Assembly: GCF_000614185.1 (NCBI RefSeq)
Contig: NZ_BAKM01000019.1
Span: forward strand, 1 to 64,000
Reading direction: 5' to 3'
Length of the DNA: 64,000 bases
From: Phocaeicola sartorii JCM 17136 = DSM 21941
GTDB lineage: Bacteria; Bacteroidota; Bacteroidia; Bacteroidales; Bacteroidaceae
In this document: positions 48,679-60,095 of the stretch, piece by piece
Position numbering within the stretch: position 1 is the stretch's first letter
Layout of the letters: every line of letters starts with the position of its first letter
Program-made: the position numbers and the translations under genes
Notes under the pieces: model-generated
Told to the model about the DNA's origin: nothing
The model's input: the letters and a program-made list of their open reading frames with translations, nothing else
Databases searched by the model: none

Positions 48679-50646
48679 ATGAAATTACACAGAACTCTAT
48701 TTACAGCATTGGCGTTTGCTGCCGGAGTAGCGCTACATGCACAGAATGTGCACAACATGGTCGTACAGACTAATAAACCGGGTGCGGAAATACAGCCCAC
48801 CATGTATGGCTTGTTTTTTGAGGACATTAATTACGGAGCCGACGGAGGCCTGTATGCCGAACTGGTAAAGAACCGTTCCTTTGAATTCCCGCAACGTTTT
48901 ATGGGGTGGACTATTTTCGGCAATGTGACATTGATGGACGACGGACCGTTCGAACGTAATCCGCATTATGTCCGTCTGGGCAATTCCGGTCACAGGGAAA
49001 AACATACAGGAATTGAAAACGAAGGTTTCTTCGGCATCGGTGTCAAGGAAGGGGCCGGGTATCGTTTTTCCGTATGGGCACGCGGTGAGAATCAGAAACT
49101 TCGCATTGAATTGATCAGGAATGATACCATGGAGGAACGACAGGCCTTTGAATCCAAAGAACTGACGGTGAACTCGAAGGAATGGAAACAATATGAGGTG
49201 ATATTGAAATCGCCAAGAACAGAGCCCAAGGCCCATCTCCGCATTTTCCTTGAGAGTCCCGGTACAGTAGACCTGGAGCATGTGTCTCTCTTTCCGGTAG
49301 ATACTTGGAAGGAACGTAAGAACGGGCTTCGTAAGGACTTGGTTCAGGCTTTATATGATATCAAGCCCGGTGTTTTCCGTTTTCCCGGCGGTTGTATTGT
49401 GGAAGGCACCGATGAGGCTACCCGTTATGAATGGAAGAAGACTGTGGGAGCGGTAGAAAACCGTCCGTTGAATGAAAACCGTTGGCACTATACGTTCAAG
49501 CATCGTTTCTTCCCCGATTATTTCCAGACTTACGGACTGGGTTTCTTTGAGTATTTCCAGTTGTCGGAAGATATAGGTGCCGAACCGCTGCCTATTCTGA
49601 ACTGCGGGCTGATCTGCCAGTATCAGAACGCTCCCGACCAGCAGGTCAGCCTGTCCAAACTCGATTCGTATATACAGGATGCGTTGGATCTGATTGAATT
49701 TGCCAATGGTGATGTCACAACCCCTTGGGGAAAAGTCCGTGCCGATATGGGACATCCCGCTCCCTTTAATCTGAAGTTCCTGGGCATTGGCAACGAACAA
49801 TGGGGGCCGGAATATCCGGAGCGTCTGAAACGCTTTGTCGAAGTGCTTCGTAAGGCGCATCCCGAAATCAAGATCGTCGGCAGCTCGGGACCTCAGTCCG
49901 AAGGCAAGGACTTTGATTATCTGTGGCCGGAAATGAAAAACCTGAAAGTGGATTTGGTGGATGAGCATTTCTATCGTCCCGAAAGCTGGTTCCTGTCACA
50001 GGGCAACCGTTATGACCACTATGACCGCAAAGGTCCGAAGGTGTTTGCCGGAGAGTATGCCTGTCACGGGAAAGGCAAGAAGTGGAATCATTTCAACGCT
50101 GCCTTAATGGAAGCTGCTTTCATGACCGGACTGGAACGGAATGCCGATGTGGTGCACATGGCTACATACGCTCCCTTGTTTGCTCATGTGGAAGGATGGC
50201 AGTGGCGTCCGGATCTGATCTGGTTTGATAACTTGAACTCCGTCCGTACTTGCAGCTACTATGTGCAGCAGCTTTATGCTCATCACAAAGGAACGCATGT
50301 ACTGCCACTGACGATGGATAAAAAAGCGGTGAGCGGTCAGGATGGCTTGTTTGCCAGTGCCGTATGGGACAAGCATGAACAGGCGTACATGGTGAAGATC
50401 GCCAATACTTCAGATCAGGCACAACCGGTGTCGTTGACTTTCACCGGACTGAAGAAGAATGATATATTGGCTGATGGAAAATGTATCTTGTTGCAGTCCG
50501 ACGATTTGGACAAGGATAATACGGTAGGAAATCCGGAGGTCATCACTCCGAAGGAAAGTGCTGTCGCTGTTGACGGTCATGTGCTGAATGCGACAGTCGC
50601 TCCCAGAACCTTTGTCCTTTATAAGTTTGTCAAAGAGAAGAAATAA
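48679..50646 (+). CDS. Alpha-L-arabinofuranosidase, GH51
   Basis: 655 residues with a signal peptide (LFTALAFAAGVALHAQN). It cleaves terminal arabinofuranose from plant polysaccharides. Visible motifs are GLFFEDINYGADGGLYAELV near the N-terminus, the acid/base Glu in KFLGIGNEQWGPEYPE, and the nucleophile Glu in LVDEHFYRPESWF. A C-terminal beta-domain ends with APRTFVLYKFV. It is intact. The divergent gene is GH97, so together they may act on arabinogalactan-like glycans (inference). Confidence 0.95.
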   Translation: MKLHRTLFTALAFAAGVALHAQNVHNMVVQTNKPGAEIQPTMYGLFFEDINYGADGGLYAELVKNRSFEFPQRFMGWTIFGNVTLMDDGPFERNPHYVRLGNSGHREKHTGIENEGFFGIGVKEGAGYRFSVWARGENQKLRIELIRNDTMEERQAFESKELTVNSKEWKQYEVILKSPRTEPKAHLRIFLESPGTVDLEHVSLFPVDTWKERKNGLRKDLVQALYDIKPGVFRFPGGCIVEGTDEATRYEWKKTVGAVENRPLNENRWHYTFKHRFFPDYFQTYGLGFFEYFQLSEDIGAEPLPILNCGLICQYQNAPDQQVSLSKLDSYIQDALDLIEFANGDVTTPWGKVRADMGHPAPFNLKFLGIGNEQWGPEYPERLKRFVEVLRKAHPEIKIVGSSGPQSEGKDFDYLWPEMKNLKVDLVDEHFYRPESWFLSQGNRYDHYDRKGPKVFAGEYACHGKGKKWNHFNAALMEAAFMTGLERNADVVHMATYAPLFAHVEGWQWRPDLIWFDNLNSVRTCSYYVQQLYAHHKGTHVLPLTMDKKAVSGQDGLFASAVWDKHEQAYMVKIANTSDQAQPVSLTFTGLKKNDILADGKCILLQSDDLDKDNTVGNPEVITPKESAVAVDGHVLNATVAPRTFVLYKFVKEKK

Positions 50647-50681
50647 GCCACCTTCCTTTTCCAGCGAGTGTGTGCAGCCCG

Positions 50682-51726
50682 TCACAGGATGATTCCGCCT
50701 CCCAATACCACATCGTTCCGGTAGAAGGCGGCGGCCTGTCCTGGGGCGATGGCGGCAAGCGGTTCGTGCAGTTCTACGTGCAGGGTCTGATCCGGCAGTA
50801 AGGTCACGGTGCATCGGTTCGCCTGTTTGCGGTAGCGTATTTTCACGATCACGTCCTCCCGGCCCAACAGCAGGTCAGGTTGGTGATGTTCCATTCCTTC
50901 AGTCTCATTTCTGTCTTCTCCAACGCTTTCAGGTCGCTCAATATTACCTTGTTCTCTTCGGGGATAATTTCCTTGACAAAGACAGCCCGGTTGAGGTCTA
51001 TGCCCAGTCCTCTCCGCTGACCGATGGTGTAGAAGGGATAACCTTCGTTTCGGGCAATGAAATCCCCCATTTCATCGAAAAATTTCCCCGGTTGGATATT
51101 TCCTTCGGGTACTTCCCGGCGCAGGAAAGTGCGGTAATCCATGGGGCAGAAGCAGACTCCCAGACTGTCGCGCTTGTGGGCGGCTTTCTGGAAACCACGT
51201 TCTTCTGCTATTTGTCGTACCCGGGTCTTGGTCAGTTCCCCCATGGGAGGAGCATGCGTTGCAGTATGTCCTGCGGAAGTCCCCACAGGAAGAAGGACTG
51301 GTCCTTGTCCGGGTCGGCTCCGGTGGTGATGTGGTAATGCCCGTTGATGAGGCGCCGGCGTACATAGTGTCCGGTGGCGAAGTAATAAATCCCCATTTCA
51401 TCGGATATTTTCTTCAGAAGAGGCCATTTCAGGTAATTATTGCATAGGGTGCACGGGACGGGGGTATGTCCTGCCATGTATTCGTTGATGAAATAATCCA
51501 TGATGGTTTTCCGGAAGATGTCACGGGCATCATAAGTAATATGTGGAATGTTCAGATGTCCGCACAGGGTGCGTGCATCCTCCAGGTATTCGGTATCGTT
51601 CTCTTTCTCGTAAAAGCGGAAAGTGACACCGGTCACTTCATATCCTGCGTCTTGCAGTAACAGGGCGGCTACGGAACTGTCCGTTCCTCCGCTCATGCCC
51701 AGCAGTACTTTGTTGTTTGTCTTCAT
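50682..51726 (-). CDS. mnmA: tRNA-specific 2-thiouridylase, two frameshifts
   Basis: Adds sulfur to U34 of tRNA-Lys, -Glu and -Gln. The PP-loop is [16 protein letters not shown], the first catalytic Cys is in [12 protein letters not shown], and the second is in [11 protein letters not shown]. The middle contains [13 protein letters not shown]. Breaks at 51241-51244 (one added C gives [15 protein letters not shown]) and about 50878 (one added C gives [13 protein letters not shown]) are repaired to give about 348 residues. The start overlaps a 65-residue ORF by 4 bp. Since mnmA is highly conserved, these are probable sequence errors. Confidence 0.92.
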
Positions 51727-51920
51727 AGTGAGTATAAAGTGTTTTTTGGGGTGTAGGCGGTCATGCCCCTCATCACCGAAGGATGGGCGGACTTCATGCG
51801 TTCAAACACTCCGTTGAGGGCGGATACGAGATCACGGCGTAATGTTCCCTCGGTGGAAACAGGGCTTGACAGGAATTTGCTTCCGAAGAAGACTGTTTTG
51901 AGAGTGGCGAATACATTCAT
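51723..51920 (-). CDS. Small ORF ahead of mnmA, unknown function
   Basis: 65 residues ([20 protein letters not shown]). I recognise no domain. Support comes from position: its stop overlaps the mnmA start as ATGA, which implies translational coupling, and a good promoter lies just upstream at 51949-51978. It may be a small leader peptide or a real hypothetical protein. The alternative is that only the promoter is real and this is a chance ORF. Confidence 0.45.
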   Translation of the reverse strand: MNVFATLKTVFFGSKFLSSPVSTEGTLRRDLVSALNGVFERMKSAHPSVMRGMTAYTPKNTLYSL

Positions 51921-51948
51921 GGGTTACTTCTTTTTAGTTTGCGAACTA

Positions 51949-51978
51949 CAAATATACAACAAAAAAGGCGTTTGGCAA
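51949..51978 (-). promoter_or_regulatory. Promoter for the small ORF-mnmA pair
   Basis: On the minus strand a TTG (51976-51978) is followed by 19 nt and then TATATTTG (51949-51956). This is a full match to the Bacteroides sigma-ABfr consensus. It lies 29 nt upstream of the small ORF's ATG. Confidence 0.75.
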
Positions 51979-52040
51979 GAGGGGTGGGTAATAGGGTATG
52001 AAACTTGGGACAAGATTTGATGGAGATAGGGTGCAATACA

Positions 52041-52121
52041 TACGTATGTGTAGGCCGATGCTTGCGTATGTGTAGGCTGATGCTTACGTATGTGTGACCC
52101 GATGCTTGCGTACGTGTAGGC
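52041..52121. repeat. Tandem array A, 22-bp period, 3.7 copies
   Basis: Units begin at 52041, 52063, 52085 and 52107; the last is partial. Units 1 and 2 differ at two positions; units 1 and 3 at three. Each contains TACGTA or a close variant, followed by TGTGTAGGC and GATGCT. Confidence 0.85.
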
Positions 52122-52184
52122 TTACACGTTACTATTGTGTAGGCTTATATGTTACTAACACTTTGACTTACACGTTACTAATGC
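52119..52184. repeat. Tandem array B, 23-bp period, 3 copies
   Basis: Units begin at 52119, 52142 and 52165. The conserved core is CTTACACGTTACTA, with one unit reading CTTATATGTTACTA. It continues directly from array A (they share the GGC at 52119-52121) with a different sequence. Confidence 0.8.
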
Positions 52185-52240
52185 AGCCGTATGGTTTTTT
52201 ACGGGGATGATAACGTGGTTCGTTTTCGTTTATCGGAGCC

Positions 52241-52345
52241 GTAAAATACGCCTTTATGTTTTTTAAATACATCTTGAGCTTTAAAAAATACATCTTCATC
52301 TTTTTTTAAAACAACTATACGTTTTTAAAATACGCCAGCATGTTC
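52241..52345. repeat. Tandem array C, 21-bp period, 5 copies
   Basis: Units begin at 52241, 52262, 52283, 52304 and 52325. The consensus is TAAAATAC followed by A/T-rich sequence ending in TTT. The units are more degenerate than in array A, but the 21-bp register is kept across all five. Confidence 0.75.
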
Positions 52346-52413
52346 CGTGAACAAGCTTAGCCTGTTCCGAGTACAGACTTAGTCTGTTCAGTGAACAAGC
52401 CTAGCTTGTTCAT
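52342..52413. repeat. Tandem array D, 22-bp period, 3.3 copies
   Basis: Units begin at 52342, 52364, 52386 and a partial one at 52408. Units 1 and 3 carry a dyad GTTCNNNGAAC; unit 2 has it broken. The centres read AAGCTTAG, GACTTAG and AAGCCTAG. It follows array C with a 4-bp overlap. Confidence 0.8.
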
Positions 52414-52752
52414 CGTATTCCCCCTACTAAGTCGACATCCCCCTTTCTCCCGTCACCCTTTCATTTTATGCCATACACACAGACAATCAGCCGGTTAAAA
52501 CTGAAACCACTTCCCCTCACTCCCGTTTCAGCCCGTAAGCTTTTGTTCCCACACTCCTTTTACTAAAAATGGTTGACTTCAAGTGTGAAAGGAGGGAAGG
52601 AACAATCGGCTTTTATTGCTGTGGCATACAAAATGAAGATAATCCCGGCATCCCTACAGGTTCATGAACAGATAATCGTCTATGCATTGAATGCTGAATT
52701 ATCATCGGAACGAAAGATTTATTTTAATAATTGCATGAACATTAGTTTTCAT
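52414..52752. other. Gene-free interval, nothing recognised
   Basis: A 65-codon frame at 52573-52770 has no recognisable features and no promoter and is not called. The stretch is pyrimidine-rich at about 52425-52470 and AT-rich toward its end. Confidence 0.5.
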
Positions 52753-52872
52753 TCATGTGAAGCTGTGTGACAGTTCTGTCTGTGCTGCTTGGCTATTGAT
52801 CTTTTTTCTAGTACGAAAACGATAGGTGGCAGTCAGACCGATTTTTCGTGTTTCTTCTGTACTGATAAAGCT
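52753..52872 (-). pseudogene. Remnant of an outer-membrane beta-barrel protein, C-terminal fragment
   Basis: The frame on the minus strand reads SFISTEETRKIGLTATYRFR and ends about 19 residues later at 52753. The strand pattern GLTATYRF is the usual last barrel strand of OMP_b-brl-type outer membrane proteins. An in-frame stop lies immediately upstream at 52873-52875, and no barrel continues beyond it. It is probably a decayed gene. Confidence 0.55.
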
Positions 52873-52968
52873 TTACACATCAGCATGTGTCCATACTTCG
52901 GCAAGTTTTTACCGGAACTTTAAAGTGAGGCAGTAGAAATTTAGCGGTCGTTTCCATTGAAAAGGAAA

Positions 52969-53001
52969 CCCGCCATTGATGTGAGGTTTATCAATGGCGG
53001 G
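52969..53001 (-). terminator. Intrinsic terminator downstream of the sulfatase gene
   Basis: A perfect 12-bp stem (CCCGCCATTGAT/ATCAATGGCGGG) with a 9-nt loop. On the minus strand it is followed by TTTCCTTTTC. It ends the beta-galactosidase-sulfatase operon. Confidence 0.8.
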
Positions 53002-53042
53002 CAACTTGTTGTTTGAGGATTTCACAGCGGACTCCCGTTCAA

Positions 53043-54605
53043 TTACATCTTTATCGTTTTATTGCGTACTTGTCTGAGTACCTTTTGCAATTCAAAGACT
53101 TTTCCCGGATACTTTTCCGCTACATTTTCCTGTTCGTTCACTTTCTGCATGTCATATAGCTGGGGAACATTCAGGTTTCCGGTCTCAACCTTCTCCGCCT
53201 TCATAAAGGTAGTGGGGTCGTCATTCGGCTCTATGTATTTCCAGTCTTTGGTGCGGACAGATAAAGTGTGGTTCATGGACTGTTCTATAATCCAGGGACG
53301 GTCTGTCTTGTCCGTTCCTGTCAGGTTGCCCGAACGGTCGTAGCTGTCCGGAGCGCTGCCTTTGGGCAGCCTGGCATTGATCAACGCTCCCAAGGAAGCC
53401 AGCCAGTCAATTTGTGACATTAATAGATCCGAGTCTCCTGTCTCTTTTATTTTCTGCGGCCAGCGGACGATGACCGGAACAGCGGTACCACCTTCGAAGG
53501 CACTATACTTGTTTCCCCTCCACGGGCCGGAAGGGGTATGCCCGTTCAATAATTCTTCCGCCCGGTCTTTATATCCGTCGTCGACTACCGGGCCGTTGTC
53601 GCTGGACAGGATAATCAGGGTGTTTTCAGCTAATCCCAGTTGGTCCAATGTCTCCATAATCTGCCCTACGGTCCAGTCAAACTGGGCGATTGCATCACCG
53701 CGCAACCCCATGGGGTTCTTTCCACGAAAACGATCATGAGGAAAACGGGGGACATGAACATCATTCGTGGCAAAGTACATAAAGAATGGTTCGTCTTTAT
53801 GCTGCTTGATGAAGTCAATGGCATGAACGGTAATGGAATCGGCGATGTTCTCGTCTTTCCAAAGCGCTTTTCCACCGCCTTTCATGAATCCGATGCGGCT
53901 GATACCGTTCACAATGGACATGTCGTGTCCGTTGCTGGGGTGTAAGTTATACAGTAGCTCGGGATTATTTCTTCCGGTGGGTTCTCCCGGAAAGTTCTTG
54001 GTATAGCTCACTGCTATGGGGGAAGACGGGTCGTAGTTGGCCACCTGCCCGTTTTCTATAAATACACAAGGTACGCGGTCGGCTGTAGCGGCCATGATGT
54101 AATGGTAGTCAAACCCCAAGTCGCCCAAAGCGGCAGGTAGAGGGGCGTTCCAGTCTTGTCCGCCTGTCTTGTCTCCCAGTCCCAGGTGCCATTTGCCGAT
54201 GGCGGCTGTAGCGTAACCGGCACTTTTAAACATGTCTGCCATGGTGAATTGTTCGGGACGGATAATCATCTTTGCATCGCCTGCGGCAATGTCTGTGTCC
54301 GGTCTGCGCCACGCATATTCCCCTGTCAGCAACGAGTACCGCGAAGGGGTGCTGGTGGCGGCTGTGGCATGGGCATTCGTGAAACGGATTCCTTCGGAAG
54401 CCAGTCTGTCCACGTTCGGAGTTTCTACATTCTTGGCTCCGTAGCATTTTAAATCTCCATATCCCAGGTCGTCTGCCAGGATGACGATCACATTCGGTTT
54501 CTCAGGATCTTGCGTGTGTTTCTTCTGAACACCCTCTGCCGCCACACTGTGGCAAGTGGCTAGTGTGGCAAGCAGGGAAAAGCCTGCATAATTTCTACTT
54601 CTCAT
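53043..54605 (-). CDS. S1-family arylsulfatase
   Basis: 520 residues, intact. The signal peptide is followed by NVIVILADDLGYGDLKCYGA (metal ligands), a serine-type formylglycine motif ATAATSTPSRYSLLTG, GKWHLGLGDKTGGQDWN, and LIILSSDNGPVVDDGY. The C-terminal domain begins near GALINARLPKG. A Ser at the first position means it needs an anaerobic sulfatase-maturating enzyme. It lies 28 nt after the GH2 beta-galactosidase gene, so the pair probably acts on a sulfated galactoside such as host mucin glycan or algal galactan (inference). Confidence 0.93.
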   Translation of the reverse strand: MRSRNYAGFSLLATLATCHSVAAEGVQKKHTQDPEKPNVIVILADDLGYGDLKCYGAKNVETPNVDRLASEGIRFTNAHATAATSTPSRYSLLTGEYAWRRPDTDIAAGDAKMIIRPEQFTMADMFKSAGYATAAIGKWHLGLGDKTGGQDWNAPLPAALGDLGFDYHYIMAATADRVPCVFIENGQVANYDPSSPIAVSYTKNFPGEPTGRNNPELLYNLHPSNGHDMSIVNGISRIGFMKGGGKALWKDENIADSITVHAIDFIKQHKDEPFFMYFATNDVHVPRFPHDRFRGKNPMGLRGDAIAQFDWTVGQIMETLDQLGLAENTLIILSSDNGPVVDDGYKDRAEELLNGHTPSGPWRGNKYSAFEGGTAVPVIVRWPQKIKETGDSDLLMSQIDWLASLGALINARLPKGSAPDSYDRSGNLTGTDKTDRPWIIEQSMNHTLSVRTKDWKYIEPNDDPTTFMKAEKVETGNLNVPQLYDMQKVNEQENVAEKYPGKVFELQKVLRQVRNKTIKM

Positions 54606-54633
54606 CTTTATTTATTTAAGGCTTGATTGGATC

Positions 54634-57974
<3,341 letters not shown>

Positions 57975-57999
57975 AGGTTCAAATAGAAAAATGAAGAGG

Positions 58000-58029
58000 A
58001 AAGGGCGCTAGCTAGAACCGGCGCCCTTT
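58000..58029 (-). terminator. Terminator of the HU gene
   Basis: A 9-bp stem (AAAGGGCGC/GCGCCCTTT) with a 12-nt loop. On the minus strand it is followed by CCTCTTCATTTTTC. It lies between the HU stop and the GH2 start. Confidence 0.7.
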
Positions 58030-58058
58030 CCCTTAAGTCCTTTTATGTAAAATTGCAA

Positions 58059-58331
58059 TTATTGAATTGCGTCTGCTAGTTCAGCACCCGGTTTGAACTT
58101 GGCTGCTTTTTTAGCAGGAATAGTAATCGTTGCTTTGGTGGATGGGTTGATACCTGTTCTTGCGCTTCTTTCAGCAACAGAGAATGTTCCGAATCCGATT
58201 AATGATACTTTGTCCCCTTCCTGGAGGGCCTTTGTAACAGTTGAAACGAAAGCTTCAACCGCTTTTTTTGCATCGGCTTTGCTCAAGCCGGCTTCAGCGG
58301 CAATTGCGCTGACAAGATCTGCCTTATTCAT
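58059..58331 (-). CDS. HU-family DNA-binding protein
   Basis: 90 residues. A typical HU begins MNKADLVSAIAAEAGLSKAD, with the flexible-arm region GFGTFSVAERSARTGINPST and the C-terminal AKKAAKFKPGAELADAI. It binds and bends DNA without strict sequence preference. It is intact and has its own promoter (58386-58416) and terminator. It diverges from the rhomboid genes. Confidence 0.95.
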   Translation of the reverse strand: MNKADLVSAIAAEAGLSKADAKKAVEAFVSTVTKALQEGDKVSLIGFGTFSVAERSARTGINPSTKATITIPAKKAAKFKPGAELADAIQ

Positions 58332-58385
58332 AACGAAAATGATTAATTATTAAATGTAACACAAAAGTTTTACCGAAATCAGCGA

Positions 58386-58416
58386 CAAATATATGCTTTC
58401 AAAATTAGAAATCAAA
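58386..58416 (-). promoter_or_regulatory. Promoter of the HU gene
   Basis: On the minus strand a TTTG (58413-58416) is followed by 19 nt and then TATATTTG (58386-58393), a full match to the consensus. It lies 55 nt upstream of the ATG. Confidence 0.75.
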
Positions 58417-58472
58417 TAGATAGCCTAAAAAAGATGCTCCAAAAATCAAAAAAACGTAAGAGAACTCTAGTT

Positions 58473-58490
58473 TTCTGTTATATAACAGAA
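58473..58490. promoter_or_regulatory. Perfect 18-bp palindrome overlapping the rhomboid promoter
   Basis: TTCTGTTATATAACAGAA is a perfect palindrome. It sits 8 bp ahead of the -7 box of the rhomboid genes (58499-58506) and about 80 bp from the HU promoter. Position and symmetry suggest an operator for a dimeric repressor. Confidence 0.5.
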
Positions 58491-58498
58491 TAAAATTG

Positions 58499-58506
58499 TA
58501 AATTTG
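58499..58506 (+). promoter_or_regulatory. -7 box for the rhomboid operon
   Basis: TAAATTTG matches TAnnTTTG, 35 nt upstream of the first rhomboid ATG. A weak TTCTG-type box lies at 58473-58477, within the palindrome. Confidence 0.5.
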
Positions 58507-58541
58507 CGCACAATCAATGTTTTATAAGACGAAGAATATTT

Positions 58542-59218
58542 ATGAATAGTATACCTACAGTAACCAAGAATTTATTGATAATAAACGTGTTGTGTTTCTT
58601 TGGAGGCGTGGTGGCCATGAAATATGGAATGAACTTGAACGACCTGCTGGGACTACACTTTTTTATGGCATCCGATTTTAATCCTGCCCAGTTGATCACT
58701 TATATGTTTATGCATGGCGGTTTCCAGCATCTCTTTTTTAACATGTTTGCTTTGTGGATGTTTGGCCGTACGCTTGAACAAGTGTGGGGGCCGAAACGTT
58801 TCTTGTCTTATTACATGATATGTGGCATAGGCGCAGGCTGGTGCAGGAGTTGGTGCAATATATACAGTATGTGACTGAATTGTCTCAATATGACAGTGTG
58901 AATACGAGGATTGCCGTGATTCCGATGGCGGAATACTTGAATCTGATGACTACAGTCGGGGCTTCGGGTGCGATCTATGGTATCTTGCTGGCATTTGGTA
59001 TGCTGTTTCCTAACAGCCAGATGTTTGTATTCCCTATTCCTGTTCCCATCAAGGCTAAATATTTTGTGATGGGATATGCCGCTTTGGAGCTATTTCTGGG
59101 ATTCGGAGCTTCGGGCGATGGCGTTGCTCACTTTGCGCACTTGGGAGGGATGATTTTTGGCTTTATATTAATAATGTATTGGAGGAAAAAGAATGACAAT
59201 GGGCAGTTTTATTACTGA
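58542..59218 (+). CDS. Rhomboid intramembrane serine protease, frameshifted
   Basis: About 225 residues after adding one base at about 58837 (joining MICGIGAG to LVQELVQYIQYVTE). Membrane helices carry the catalytic Ser in TTVGASGAIYGILLAFG and the catalytic His in VAHFAHLGGMIFGFIL. The motif LITYMFMHGGFQHLFFNMFA is typical of the N-terminal half of rhomboids. It overlaps the second rhomboid gene by 26 bp. The function (signal or membrane-protein cleavage) is family knowledge only. Confidence 0.88.
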
Positions 59219-60092
59219 TTTGAAAAATAGCTTCAACAAGGGCAGCATATATATCCAGTTCATATATGTTAATGCAGGGGTGTTCATTGTCACTTCCTTG
59301 TTGGGGATTTTATGGATGCTGTTCAACCGGGATGGAGCATCTGTGCTTCAATACCTGGAATTGCCGGCCTGGACGGTCCGGTTTGTCAAGCAACCCTGGT
59401 CTTTGCTGACTTACATGTTCATGCATGCAGGCATTTTGCATTTGCTGTTTAATATGCTATGGCTTTATTGGTTCGGGCAGATGTTCCTGTCTCTTTTCTC
59501 GGCAAAGCATTTTCGCGGACTCTATCTGCTAGGAGGTGTTTGTGGCGGTTTGCTATATATGCTCGCTTACAATGTCTTTCCTTATTTCAGTGATTCGTTG
59601 TATTATTCTTATTTATTGGGAGCGTCAGCTTCCGTACTTGCTATTGTAGTGGCCACTGCGGTACGTGCGCCGGAATATAGAGTGAACTTTATGTTTATCG
59701 GGACTGTCCGGTTGAAGTATGTGGCTCTGTTCATGGTTGTGACTGATTTGCTGTTTATGACATCGGGCAATGCCGGCGGTCATATCGCCCATTTGGGAGG
59801 TGCTTTGGCCGGATGGTGGTTTGCTTCCGGATTGTCACGCGGACATGATGCTACGGCATGGATCAACCGAGGCTTGGACTGGTTTTCGGGAGGCCTGTCG
59901 TTCCGTCGTCGGTCGAAAAAGCCTAAGATGGAGATTCATTATGGTGATAAGGCGAAAGATTACAATTACAATGCCCGCAAAAAGCAGCAAAGTGAAGAGA
60001 TAGACCGCATTCTGGACAAATTAAAGAAATCCGGTTATAACAGCTTGACTACCGAAGAGAAGAAAAGCTTGTTTGATGCGAGCAAGAAGTGA
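59193..60092 (+). CDS. Rhomboid intramembrane serine protease, second
   Basis: 299 residues, intact. It has TYMFMHAGILHLLFNMLWLY, the Ser motif LLGASASVLAIVVATA, and the His motif NAGGHIAHLGGALAGWW. The cytosolic C-terminal tail is rich in charged residues (KKPKMEIHYGDKAKDYNYNA). It overlaps the first rhomboid gene and is followed by an endonuclease/exonuclease/phosphatase gene after 3 bp. Tandem rhomboids in this order are common in Bacteroidales. Confidence 0.9.
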   Translation: MTMGSFITDLKNSFNKGSIYIQFIYVNAGVFIVTSLLGILWMLFNRDGASVLQYLELPAWTVRFVKQPWSLLTYMFMHAGILHLLFNMLWLYWFGQMFLSLFSAKHFRGLYLLGGVCGGLLYMLAYNVFPYFSDSLYYSYLLGASASVLAIVVATAVRAPEYRVNFMFIGTVRLKYVALFMVVTDLLFMTSGNAGGHIAHLGGALAGWWFASGLSRGHDATAWINRGLDWFSGGLSFRRRSKKPKMEIHYGDKAKDYNYNARKKQQSEEIDRILDKLKKSGYNSLTTEEKKSLFDASKK

Positions 60093-60095
60093 TAT

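Noticed and set aside
52041-52413. CRISPR-like reading of the tandem arrays
   Set aside because: Units are contiguous with no spacers, differ between arrays and no cas gene is nearby.
52573-52770. 65-codon plus-strand frame between the arrays and the remnant barrel
   Set aside because: No recognisable motif, no promoter and it runs into the remnant on the other strand; not enough support to call.
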